Shown: positions 55,841 through 63,831 of the stretch, in pieces | Layout of the letters: each line of letters opens with the position of its first letter | Position numbering within the stretch: the stretch's first letter is position 1 | NCBI RefSeq assembly: GCF_000169195.2 | Contig: NC_016023.1 | Coordinates: forward strand, 1,984,001 to 2,048,000 | DNA length: 64,000 bases | Source: Heyndrickxia coagulans 36D1 | GTDB lineage: Bacteria > Bacillota > Bacilli > Bacillales > Bacillaceae_C | Direction: 5' to 3' | The notes under the pieces: model-generated | Databases searched by the model: none | Told to the model about the DNA's origin: nothing | The model's input: only the letters and a program-made list of their open reading frames with translations | Position numbers and translations under genes: made by a program

Positions 55841-57196
55841 TTGTTTAAAAAAATTCTGATTGCCAACAGGGGAGAGATTGCGCGGCGGGTAATCCGTACG
55901 TGTAAAAAGCTCGGTGTAAAATCTGTCGCGGTGTATTCCGAGGCGGATGCGGGGGCTCTTTTTGTCCGCGAGGCGGATGAAGCGTACTGCATCGGCAAAC
56001 CGCCTGTCAATCAAAGTTATTTAAATGCCGATGCGATCATCCGGGCAGCCAAAGAAAGCGGGGCGGAAGCGGTTCATCCGGGTTACGGGCTTTTGTCCGA
56101 GAATGCGCCTTTTGCCCGGAAATGCATTGAGGCGGGGCTCATTTTTATCGGGCCTTCTCCTGAAATCATTGCCGCAATGGGCAGCAAAATTGAAGCGCGC
56201 CGCACGATGAAAGCAGCAGGCGTGCCGGTGATTGAAGGGGTGGATGATCCGCTTGCAGATGAAGAAGCGGCGGTCCGAGCGGCGGAAAAAATCGGTTATC
56301 CCGCAATGCTGAAGGCTTCAGCAGGCGGTGGCGGAATCGGGATGCAAGTGGTCCAAAGCGAAAAAGAGCTGCGCAAAGCGTTTGCCGGTAACAAAAAGCG
56401 GGCGGAAATGTTTTTCGGGGCCGGCGCGATGTTCATTGAAAAATATATTGAAGAACCGCATCACGTGGAAATCCAGATTCTGGCAGACCAATATGGAAAC
56501 GTTGTGCCGCTTATGGAGAGGGAATGTTCGATCCAGCGCCGCCACCAGAAAGTTGTCGAAGAAGCGCCATCGCCTTTTATCAGCGAAGCAACCCGGCAAA
56601 AGATGCTGGATGCGGTAGTGAAAGCAGCAACATCCATCGGGTATATCAATGCCGGCACGATAGAAATGATCGTGGACCGGGACCAGCATTTCTATTTTCT
56701 TGAGATGAATACAAGATTGCAAGTGGAACATCCGGTGACGGAAGAAATTACCGGGCTGGATATTGTGGAAGAGCAGTTGAAAGTTGCTTCAGGCGAACGC
56801 CTCACGATCACGAGGGAGACGCTCAAGCGGAACGGTCACGCGATTGAAGTGCGGATTTATGCCGAAGATCCGAAGACATTTCTGCCATCGCCGGGCAAAA
56901 TTACGGCTTTCCGGCTGCCGGAAGGGGAAGGCATCCGCAATGAGACGGCCGTGGAAGCAGGTTCTGAAGTGACCCCTTTTTATGACCCGATGATTGCCAA
57001 ACTGATTGCCTGGGGCAGCTCGCGCGAAGAAGCTTGCAAAAGGATCAGGGATGCGCTTTTAAACTATCAAGTGGAAGGGATTAAAACGAATATTCCAATG
57101 CTGATTGACACCGTCAGCCACGAACAATTTTTAAAAGGGTACACCACCACGCATTTTGTCAATGACTTTTTAAAACAAGCGGAATCCCGCAAGTAG
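55841..57196 (+). CDS. yngH: Biotin carboxylase subunit of an acyl-CoA carboxylase
   Basis: I choose the TTG at 55841 (MFKKILIANRGEIARRVIRT), with AAGGAGC about nine bases upstream. The ~451-residue protein has the ATP-grasp fold: KASAGGGGIGMQVV as glycine loop, EKYIEEPHHVEIQILAD, RECSIQRRHQKVVEEAP, and the EMNTRLQVEHPVTEEITG active-site segment. It loads CO2 on biotin of the small carrier encoded next. In the pathway it acts with the carboxyltransferase at 59873, most likely as a methylcrotonyl-CoA-type carboxylase, though housekeeping AccC has the same motifs. Context favours the catabolic role. Confidence 0.93.
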   Translation: MFKKILIANRGEIARRVIRTCKKLGVKSVAVYSEADAGALFVREADEAYCIGKPPVNQSYLNADAIIRAAKESGAEAVHPGYGLLSENAPFARKCIEAGLIFIGPSPEIIAAMGSKIEARRTMKAAGVPVIEGVDDPLADEEAAVRAAEKIGYPAMLKASAGGGGIGMQVVQSEKELRKAFAGNKKRAEMFFGAGAMFIEKYIEEPHHVEIQILADQYGNVVPLMERECSIQRRHQKVVEEAPSPFISEATRQKMLDAVVKAATSIGYINAGTIEMIVDRDQHFYFLEMNTRLQVEHPVTEEITGLDIVEEQLKVASGERLTITRETLKRNGHAIEVRIYAEDPKTFLPSPGKITAFRLPEGEGIRNETAVEAGSEVTPFYDPMIAKLIAWGSSREEACKRIRDALLNYQVEGIKTNIPMLIDTVSHEQFLKGYTTTHFVNDFLKQAESRK

Positions 57197-57420
57197 GCAG
57201 GTTCGAAAAGGGGAGAATCCGAAAGAAAGCGGGCCTGCCACTGGTTAAGGTAGGCAGGAAGACAACCCCGCCGTCATCTATTTTTAATGGGTACACAAAG
57301 ATTTAAACCAAGCAGAGCCCTGGGAGTAAGATGGTCAGGTGGAGGAATGGATTAGTCGGGTTCAAAGGTGAAAGGCGGGGAGCACCCGGGAGAACATGCA
57401 AAAAAGATCCCGGCCATGAT

Positions 57421-57459
57421 CAAATTGTTAGTGACTTTCTAAAACAGGAGGAAAAGCAG
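57421..57459 (+). repeat. Degenerate copy of the biotin carboxylase gene end
   Basis: Bases 57421-57459 (GTGACTTTCTAAAACAGG and flanks) match about 57156-57195 (ATGACTTTTTAAAACAAG), the last codons of the carboxylase gene, at roughly three bases in four. The copy also contains the AGGAGG ribosome site of the next gene. The rest of the 263-base gap shows no gene. Confidence 0.5.
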
Positions 57460-57669
57460 ATGGAAATTACAGCAAGTATGGCAGGAAGTGTTTGGAAAGT
57501 GCTCGTAAAGGAAGGCGACCAGGTGAAGGAAGGCGACGATGTGGTCATTCTTGAATCCATGAAAATGGAAATTCCGATTGCCGCCGAGGAAGACGGTACA
57601 GTCGTAAAAGTCCATGCTCAGGAAGGCGAGTTTGTCAACGAATCCGATGTGCTGGTGGAACTGGAGTAG
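57460..57669 (+). CDS. yngHB: Biotin carrier protein of the acyl-CoA carboxylase
   Basis: The ATG at 57460 (MEITASMAGSVWKVLVKEGD) follows CAGGAGG. The longer frame to 57331 is not supported. The 69-residue protein is a bare biotinyl domain with the biotin lysine K35 in ESMKMEI. It carries carboxybiotin between the biotin carboxylase and the carboxyltransferase. The small size equals that of B. subtilis YngHB, a single-domain carrier. Confidence 0.95.
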   Translation: MEITASMAGSVWKVLVKEGDQVKEGDDVVILESMKMEIPIAAEEDGTVVKVHAQEGEFVNESDVLVELE

Positions 57670-57692
57670 CGCAATTTGAAGGAGGCGGGGAT

Positions 57693-58601
57693 GTGAAGCT
57701 GCCTGAAAAAGTGACCGTGAAAGAAGTCGGACCGCGCGACGGGCTGCAAAATGAAAAGGCGGTCGTGGCGACAGAAGAAAAAATTGCATGGATCAACGCA
57801 TTGTCAGATACGGGTCTGACGTACATCGAAGCAGGATCATTCGTCCGGCCGGAATGGATACCGCAGCTTGCCGATACCGGAGCGGTGCTGGAAAAAATCA
57901 GACGGAAGCCGGGCGTGACCTATGCCGCGCTTGTCCCGAACGTGAGGGGGCTTGAGCGGGCCTTAAATGCAGGTGTGGATGAAGTAAGCGTCTTTATGTC
58001 GGCAAGCGAAGGCCATAACCTCCGCAACATTAATAAAACGATCGCTGAAACCTATCCGGTCTTGGAAAAAGTGGTGAAGGAAGCGAAAAGCGCCGGGAAA
58101 TCGGTAAGGGGATATATTTCGACGGTGATTGCCTGCCCGTATGATGGACCGGTTTCCCCAAAGCAAGTAAAAGATGTGGCCGGCCGCTTGTTTGCGATGG
58201 GCGTGGATGAAATTTCCCTCGGGGATACGATCGGTGCCGGCGTGCCGACTGATGTTGAGCGGTTGCTCGACGAACTGCTTCATGATTTTAATGCAAGGCA
58301 GCTGGCGATGCATTTCCACGATACAAGAGGGACGGCACTTGCGAATGTTGTTAAGTCGCTCGAAATGGGGATCACTGTTTTTGACAGCGCAGCAGGTGGC
58401 CTGGGCGGCTGTCCGTATGCGAAAGGGGCATCCGGCAATGTTGCCACGGAAGATTTGCTGTACCTGTTCGCGCAAATGGGCATTGAGACCGGCATTGATT
58501 TTGACCGCATCATCCAGGCCGCAAAGCAGATAGAAAAAACAATCGGAAGGCCACTTGCAAGCCATCAGATGGAAATTTACAGGATGGCGGGAGGGGCGTA
58601 A
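57693..58601 (+). CDS. yngG: Hydroxymethylglutaryl-CoA lyase
   Basis: The GTG at 57693 follows AAGGAGG. An ATG two bases earlier meets a stop at once. The 302-residue TIM-barrel protein has VGPRDGLQNE (metal aspartate and arginine), GYISTVIACPYDGPVSP, MHFHDTRGTALAN (metal histidines) and AAGGLGGCPYAKGASGN with the catalytic cysteine. It splits HMG-CoA into acetyl-CoA and acetoacetate, the last step of leucine-type degradation. Its last ~20 codons and the first ~25 codons of the next gene recur as a chimaeric repeat in the following gap. Confidence 0.95.
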   Translation: MKLPEKVTVKEVGPRDGLQNEKAVVATEEKIAWINALSDTGLTYIEAGSFVRPEWIPQLADTGAVLEKIRRKPGVTYAALVPNVRGLERALNAGVDEVSVFMSASEGHNLRNINKTIAETYPVLEKVVKEAKSAGKSVRGYISTVIACPYDGPVSPKQVKDVAGRLFAMGVDEISLGDTIGAGVPTDVERLLDELLHDFNARQLAMHFHDTRGTALANVVKSLEMGITVFDSAAGGLGGCPYAKGASGNVATEDLLYLFAQMGIETGIDFDRIIQAAKQIEKTIGRPLASHQMEIYRMAGGA

Positions 58602-59050
58602 CGGGAATATTTTGCCGAGAAAAGCAAAAAGGAATGCCCGCCATGATCTTGAACCGCCCGGAATCCGAAAAAGCAGATTGATTGGAAGGCTGCTTGCAAG
58701 CCACCAGATGGGAAGCGTAGCGGGACCGTTTTGCCCAAAAAAGCAAAAGAAACTGCCGTAATGATGCAAAGCCGCACGAAGCCGTAAAGCAGATTGGAAA
58801 AGATTGGAAGGCTGCTTGCAAGCTGCCAGATGGGGGTGTAACGGGGCCGCTTTGCCAAAAAAAGCAAAAGAAATTGCCGTGATGATGCAGAACCGCCCGA
58901 AGCTGCAAAGCAGACTGAAAAAGATTGGAAGACCGCTTGCAAGCCATCAGACAGGGAGCGTAACGGGGCTGTTTTGTCAAAAAACAAAGAAGCTGCCGTG
59001 ATGATGTAGAGCCGCCCGAAGCCGCAAAGCAGATTGAAAGCGATCGGAAG
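58602..59050 (+). repeat. Chimaeric tandem repeat made from yngG end and yngF start
   Basis: GGAAGG(C/T)...CTTGCAAGCC marks recur at 58545 (inside yngG), 58684, 58806, 58927 and 59046, with steps of 139, 122, 121 and 119 bases. The first half of each unit matches the yngG 3' end (GCAAAGCAGATAGAAAAAA, GGAAGGCCACTTGCAAGCC). The second half matches the yngF 5' part (GCCGTGATGA and GAAGCTGCAAA around a diverged centre). None of the intermediate units keeps an open frame or a ribosome site. Confidence 0.8.
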
Positions 59051-59088
59051 GCCGCTTGCAAGTGAATATGCAGGATAGGAGGAAGAAC

Positions 59089-59868
59089 ATGACAGGAACG
59101 GTTTTGTTGGAAAAACAAGATGGCATCGCCGTGATGACACTGAATCGTTCGGAAGCTGCAAACGCATTATCAAAAGAAATGCTTTCGGATATGCATGAAG
59201 TTTTATCGGAAATAAAGAAAGACCGGAGTACGCGCGTTGTGATCCTGACCGGCGCCGGGGAAAAAGTGTTTTGCGCCGGAGCGGATTTAAAAGAGCGGAA
59301 AGGCATGAACGAGGAAGAGGTGCTGCAGGCCGTACGGAAGATCGGTGCGGTTGTAAATGAAACGGCCGCGCTGCCCCAACCGGTAATTGCGGCGCTAAAC
59401 GGGTCGGCATTCGGCGGTGGGCTGGAGCTGGCGCTGGCATGTGATCTTCGCATTGGCGCCCGCGAAGCAAAATACGGGCTTACCGAAACGTCGCTCGCGA
59501 TCATCCCGGGGGCGGGTGGCACACAGCGGCTGCCAAGACTCATTGGGGTTGGTAAAGCGAAAGAACTGATCTATACGGCGCGACGGCTGACTGCTGAAGA
59601 AGCAGCGGCAATCGGCCTGCTCGAATACGCTGTGCCGCGTGCAGCAGTAATCGAAAAAGCGTTTGAACTGGCGGGGGAAATGCAAAAAAACGGCCCCATT
59701 GCACTTAGACAGGCAAAAACGGCTATCGATCAAGGGACAGAGACCGGCCTTTCAGCAGGGCTGAAAATCGAAGAACTCGCCTACAACGCGCTCATTCCGA
59801 CCGAAGACAGGCTCGAGGGCTTGCGGGCATTCGCGGAAAAGCGCACCCCGGTGTATAAAGGGAGGTAA
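59089..59868 (+). CDS. yngF: Enoyl-CoA hydratase (methylglutaconyl-CoA hydratase-like)
   Basis: The ATG at 59089 has AGGAGGA in front. Longer readings run into the repeat region. The 259-residue crotonase-fold protein has GAGEKVFCAGADLKE and ALNGSAFGGGLELALACDLR for the oxyanion hole. Next comes GLTETSLAIIPGAGGTQRLP, which holds one catalytic glutamate, and the second active-site acid expected in this region is not clear to me. Together with the carboxylase and HMG-CoA lyase it should hydrate 3-methylglutaconyl-CoA to HMG-CoA. It lies five bases before the carboxyltransferase gene. Confidence 0.93.
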   Translation: MTGTVLLEKQDGIAVMTLNRSEAANALSKEMLSDMHEVLSEIKKDRSTRVVILTGAGEKVFCAGADLKERKGMNEEEVLQAVRKIGAVVNETAALPQPVIAALNGSAFGGGLELALACDLRIGAREAKYGLTETSLAIIPGAGGTQRLPRLIGVGKAKELIYTARRLTAEEAAAIGLLEYAVPRAAVIEKAFELAGEMQKNGPIALRQAKTAIDQGTETGLSAGLKIEELAYNALIPTEDRLEGLRAFAEKRTPVYKGR

Positions 59869-59872
59869 TGCA

Positions 59873-61390
59873 ATGGACTACGAAAGCAAAAAAGCAGAAA
59901 TTTTAAAGGGCGGAAAGGAAAAATACCACCAAAAAAACCGCGAACAGGGCAAATGGTTTGTCCGCGAACGCTTGCGAATGCTGTTGGATGACGGGCTCAA
60001 GGCTGAAGACGGGATGTTTGCCAATGTCCTTGCGGGGGACCTGCCGGCAGACGGGGTCGTCACCGGGCTCGGAAAAATCGGCGGCCGCACCGTTTGCGTT
60101 ATGGCCAATGATTCGACCGTAAAAGCCGGTTCGTGGGGCTGGCGGACGGTCGAAAAAATCATCCGTATCCAGGAGACAGCCGCGAAACTCAACTGCCCGA
60201 TTTTGTATCTCGTCGATTCCGCAGGCGCACGGATTACCGATCAGATCGAGATGTTCCCGGGCAGAAGAGGAGCAGGGCGGATTTTTTACAACGAGGTGCA
60301 TTTGTCCGGGAAAGTACCGCAAATTTGCCTCTTGTTCGGGCCGTCTGCTGCCGGCGGGGCGTATATTCCTGCATTTTGCGATATTGTCGTAATGGTCGAG
60401 GGCAATGCGTCCATGTACTTAGGCTCGCCGCGGATGGCCGAGATGGTGATCGGTGAAAAAGTGACGCTCGAGCAGATGGGCGGCGCAAAAATGCACTGCA
60501 CCGTTTCGGGTTGCGGCGATGTGCTAGTGAAAACGGAAGAAGAAGCAATCCGTTATGTGCAAAAATACTTAACCTATTTTCCGGACAATTTTTCCGAAAA
60601 ACCGGCAAGAACAGAAGCAAAGGCGCCGGCTGCGTTTGAAAAAACGATTGAGGAACTGATCCCGAAAAATGAAAATGCCCCGTTTGACATGTACCAGCTG
60701 ATCGAGCGGATTGTGGATGAAGATTCGATCTGCGAGATTAAAAAGAAGTTTGCGCCCGAACTGATTACATGTCTCGCCCGGATTGGCGGCCGGCCTGTCG
60801 GAATCATTGCGAATCAGCCGCGGGTGAAAGGCGGCGTGCTTTTCCACGACAGCGCCGATAAAGCGGCAAAGTTTATCCATCTTTGTGATGCGTTCCATAT
60901 TCCGCTTTTGTTTCTCGCGGATGTCCCCGGCTTCATGATCGGGACGCAAGTGGAGCGGGCCGGCATTATCCGCCACGGGGCAAAAATGATTTTTGCGATG
61001 AGCGAAGCAACCGTTCCGAAACTGTCCGTCATTGTCCGGAAAGCGTACGGTGCCGGTTTATACGCAATGGCAGGCCCGGCGTTTGAACCGGACTGCTGCA
61101 TTGCCCTTCCGTCTGCATCGATTGCGGTCATGGGCCCTGAAGCCGCGGTCAATGCCGTATACGCCAATAAAATCGCCGCACTCCCGGAAGAGGAACGGCC
61201 GGCATTTTTCGCGGAAAAGCGGGCGGAGTACGTGAAAGACATTGACATTTACCGGCTTGCTTCCGAACTGGTTGTGGATGACGTCGTACCGGGCAATGAA
61301 CTGCGGGAAGAACTCGAACGTCGGCTTGAAATGTACAGCGGGAAGCAGGAAGACTTTTCAAAACCAAAGCACCCGGTATACCCGGTTTAA
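59873..61390 (+). CDS. yngE: Acyl-CoA carboxylase carboxyltransferase subunit
   Basis: The 505-residue protein has the two crotonase-like halves of the PccB/MccB family: ILYLVDSAGARITDQ and GPSAAGGAYIPAFCD in the N half, then FLADVPGFMIGTQVERAGII and RKAYGAGLYAMAGPAFEP in the C half. It moves the carboxyl group from biotin to the acyl-CoA. The IGTQVE segment resembles methylcrotonyl-CoA carboxylases, but propionyl- or geranyl-CoA cannot be excluded. GGGAGG precedes the ATG. It is the last gene of the operon. Confidence 0.93.
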   Translation: MDYESKKAEILKGGKEKYHQKNREQGKWFVRERLRMLLDDGLKAEDGMFANVLAGDLPADGVVTGLGKIGGRTVCVMANDSTVKAGSWGWRTVEKIIRIQETAAKLNCPILYLVDSAGARITDQIEMFPGRRGAGRIFYNEVHLSGKVPQICLLFGPSAAGGAYIPAFCDIVVMVEGNASMYLGSPRMAEMVIGEKVTLEQMGGAKMHCTVSGCGDVLVKTEEEAIRYVQKYLTYFPDNFSEKPARTEAKAPAAFEKTIEELIPKNENAPFDMYQLIERIVDEDSICEIKKKFAPELITCLARIGGRPVGIIANQPRVKGGVLFHDSADKAAKFIHLCDAFHIPLLFLADVPGFMIGTQVERAGIIRHGAKMIFAMSEATVPKLSVIVRKAYGAGLYAMAGPAFEPDCCIALPSASIAVMGPEAAVNAVYANKIAALPEEERPAFFAEKRAEYVKDIDIYRLASELVVDDVVPGNELREELERRLEMYSGKQEDFSKPKHPVYPV

Positions 61391-61391
61391 C

Positions 61392-61429
61392 ATTGAAAAG
61401 CAGCTGCAGGGGCGCAGCTGCTTTTCAAT
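61392..61429 (+). terminator. Terminator of the acyl-CoA operon
   Basis: ATTGAAAAGCAGCTGC pairs perfectly with GCAGCTGCTTTTCAAT around a six-base loop. The T run lies inside the stem. Confidence 0.7.
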
Positions 61430-61537
61430 ACGGCTCCCGGAAAACAAAAATGGCAACGGAAAAAGACCAATGGTGCGCTTTTCTTCCTTAAAACGGGGTA
61501 TGAATGTATTATCAAATGCCAACGAGGAGGCGCATCT

Positions 61538-61984
61538 ATGGAATTTCGGAAAGCCAATCTGGATGATCTTCATCATTTAATAGAGCTTAGAAAGCAGCAG
61601 CAAGTTGCCCAAGGCATCGAACCGAAGACGGACATTGATGCCGATTTGGAAAAGTTTTTTCAAAAGAAATTAAAAGAAGGCTCCATGGTCCAATGGCTTG
61701 CGGAAGACGAAGGAGAAATCGTTGCCTGCGGGGCTGTCATTTTTTACGAATTTCCGCCGAGCTATGTGAATAAAAGCGGGAAGAAAGCCTATATTACAAA
61801 TGTTTATACAAAAGAAGAATACCGCGGCCAGGGGATCGCGAAAGAATTGATGGAAAAACTGATGGATGAGGTGAAAAAGGCTGGCATCTCCAACATCTGG
61901 CTCGGCGCTTCTGAAATGGGCAAGCCATTGTATGAAAAATTCGGTTTCCAGGAAGTGGATGAATGGATGGAACTACATTTATGA
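61538..61984 (+). CDS. GNAT family N-acetyltransferase
   Basis: The 148-residue protein has motif A in TNVYTKEEYRGQGIAKELME (about residues 87-106, R-G-Q-G-I-A) and a PLYEKFGFQEVDEWMEL end. GAGGAGG stands before the ATG. The acceptor is unknown. It is a single gene placed after the acyl-CoA operon. Confidence 0.9.
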   Translation: MEFRKANLDDLHHLIELRKQQQVAQGIEPKTDIDADLEKFFQKKLKEGSMVQWLAEDEGEIVACGAVIFYEFPPSYVNKSGKKAYITNVYTKEEYRGQGIAKELMEKLMDEVKKAGISNIWLGASEMGKPLYEKFGFQEVDEWMELHL

Positions 61985-62086
61985 TGAAAGGAGAGAATGA
62001 GAAAAACCGGTAATCCGATTCCAAATTCTATTTTCCTTTTCATTTTATTATGAAAATTATATAATGTTTTAAAGGAGTCGGAAAAA

Positions 62087-62544
62087 ATGTCTGATTTTGT
62101 TCACGATACAAATTCCAATGTCTATTCAGATGGAAGTCATGAATATTTAAAAGTCAATTCCTTCATATTAAAAATAAGTTTCAGTTAAAAGATCAGCAGT
62201 TAGCTACACTATTTGGGATTTCCGATGAGAAAACTACAAAAATTCTCTCTGGAAAGCCATGCTACTTTGATGAAGGGGAGTTAAAAAGAATCCATTATCG
62301 TTTACCGTTTTTAAGTACAGGATTCTCTTTTATAGACTCAAAAGAGAGAATGAGAGCGATAATAGAGGCTAATTTGATAGGAGATTATAATCTTTCCTAT
62401 GAAACATTAGGTAAGTATGCCAATGTGCCTTGCGATGTGCTTAAAGCTTTTTGTGAAGGAAATGATCATATTGATATTGATCATTTGATGAATATTTGCG
62501 TAAATTTGTTAATGCTATCTTTTGTATTAAGACCTGAACTTTAA
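62087..62544 (+). pseudogene. HTH-like gene interrupted by a -1 frameshift
   Basis: The ATG at 62087 has AAAGGAG ten bases upstream. The first frame (MSDFVHDTNSNVYSDGSHEY) stops after 34 codons. Reading shifts by -1 at T-TTA-AAA (62146-62152), and from there the frame is open to the TAA at 62544, giving about 152 residues in all. The second part holds KDQQLATLFGISDEKTTKIL, a helix-turn-helix-like stretch, and a later SYETLGKYANVPCDVLKAFC. The gene is AT-rich. It could be a simple pseudogene or use programmed slippage. The family is not recognised. Confidence 0.6.
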
Positions 62545-62661
62545 TTCATTGTTTACCGATCAAATTCCATCCACGGTTTCTTTTGAGTGCTACTTTGATT
62601 TGTCCAAAGAAACACTTAGAAAATAAGGCCTTACATTTCTGTGCCTTCCAAAGTGTATATT

Positions 62662-62690
62662 TTGAACTTCCCCATCTGCCGGTCTATACT
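62662..62690 (+). promoter_or_regulatory. SigA promoter of the FAD protein gene
   Basis: TTGAAC (62662-62667) and TATACT (62685-62690) are separated by 17 bases. Confidence 0.65.
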
Positions 62691-62714
62691 TAAAATAGTA
62701 AGGAGGAATGTACG

Positions 62715-63278
62715 ATGTATGAAATTGCCATTATTGGAGCTGGTCCGGCCGGGGCAAGTGCCGCCATTTTTACGGCCAAAGCCGGGAAAAGCACAGTGCT
62801 TTTTGATGGTGGCACGAGCGCTACCAAGCGGGCTTTGCTGAAAAATCACTACGGCGTAACAGAAATAACCGGACCAGACCTGGTCGAAACCGGTAAAAAA
62901 CAGGCAGCACAATTCGGGGCCGAACTGGTCGACGAAAAAGTCGAATCAATTGAAAAAACGGAAAATGGTTTTACCATTAAAACAGAACAAGGGTCGTACG
63001 AAAGCAAATACGTTATTCTTGCAACCGGCATGATTGCAAGCCTCGGGGAAGCCCTTGGCGTCAAAACCAAACCGGCAACAGAACCACGCGTAAAAACCGT
63101 TTTTGCAGTGGATGCGCAAGGAAAAACGAATGTCCCGAATGTATGGGCATGCGGCACGGTTGCCGGCATCTCCATGCACACCATTATCACAGCAGGCGAC
63201 GGCGCTAAAGTGGCTGTCAACCTCATCAGTGAAATCGACGGCAAACGCTGGGTCGACCACGATGTTTTAGGAAAATAA
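62715..63278 (+). CDS. Short FAD-dependent oxidoreductase (thioredoxin reductase-like, truncated form)
   Basis: The 187-residue protein begins IAIIGAGPAGASAAIFTAKAG, the FAD dinucleotide motif, has YVILATG near the middle and ends with VWACGTVAGISMHTIITAGDG, the second FAD motif. The NAD(P)H-binding domain and the CxxC pair of true thioredoxin reductases (about 310 residues) are absent. The gene has its own promoter, AAGGAGG site and terminator, so this is a complete short gene and not a broken one. It may work with a separate partner or be an FAD-binding protein with another role. Confidence 0.85.
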   Translation: MYEIAIIGAGPAGASAAIFTAKAGKSTVLFDGGTSATKRALLKNHYGVTEITGPDLVETGKKQAAQFGAELVDEKVESIEKTENGFTIKTEQGSYESKYVILATGMIASLGEALGVKTKPATEPRVKTVFAVDAQGKTNVPNVWACGTVAGISMHTIITAGDGAKVAVNLISEIDGKRWVDHDVLGK

Positions 63279-63291
63279 GCCGTTGCAAACG

Positions 63292-63319
63292 AACCGGGCA
63301 AAATTGCGCCCGGTTTTTT
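63292..63319 (+). terminator. Terminator of the FAD protein gene
   Basis: AACCGGGC pairs with GCCCGGTT, followed by TTTT. Confidence 0.85.
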
Positions 63320-63600
63320 GTTTGCTTTTTTTTTAATGCGGGCTGAAACTGAAAAGAATTCGTCGCAGATCAAGCATTCTGACATGCTTATTGTTTTTCC
63401 AAAATCAAACCACCCACTGCAAAGCCGGGCACTGGGGATGCAGCCGGTACACGCTGGATTCAGGCAATCATCAAACCTTTTTTGCGTAAAGCCGTCTTTC
63501 CCTTCCATGGGAGGATTGTTAAAAATGGAATTTATGATTACTATAGATAAAAATATCCAAAAAATAAACCGAATTTTTTTAAAAAAGGGGGATGAGGTTC

Positions 63601-63831
63601 ATGTATCGAATTTTTCAATATGGATTTGTGATGGCGTTTACAGGACTATGTATGATGTTTTTGGTTCATCTTGTTGATGGTTATTCAACTGTAGAGCTCG
63701 GAAACTCGCTGATTAGTCAAATATTATTGATTCCGAGATTTTTTTTGATTTTTGGTATATTGTTATTGGTTCTCTCTTTCATTATTTGGTTTAGAAATTG
63801 GGCGAAATCGAAGGCAGAAAAAATTTCATGA
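63601..63831 (+). CDS. Small membrane protein, unknown
   Basis: I choose the ATG at 63601 (MYRIFQYGFVMAFTGLCMMF) with GGGGG nine bases upstream. The ATG at 63592 lies too close to it. The 76-residue protein has two hydrophobic helices (about 6-24 and 37-62) and a basic C-terminus (RNWAKSKAEKIS). No family is recognised. The stretch 63320-63591 before it and 63832-64000 after it show no other gene. Confidence 0.55.
   Translation: MYRIFQYGFVMAFTGLCMMFLVHLVDGYSTVELGNSLISQILLIPRFFLIFGILLLVLSFIIWFRNWAKSKAEKIS

Noticed and set aside
58804-59001. Small frames inside the yngG-yngF repeat
   Set aside because: They arise from the decayed chimaeric units, differ between units and lack ribosome sites.
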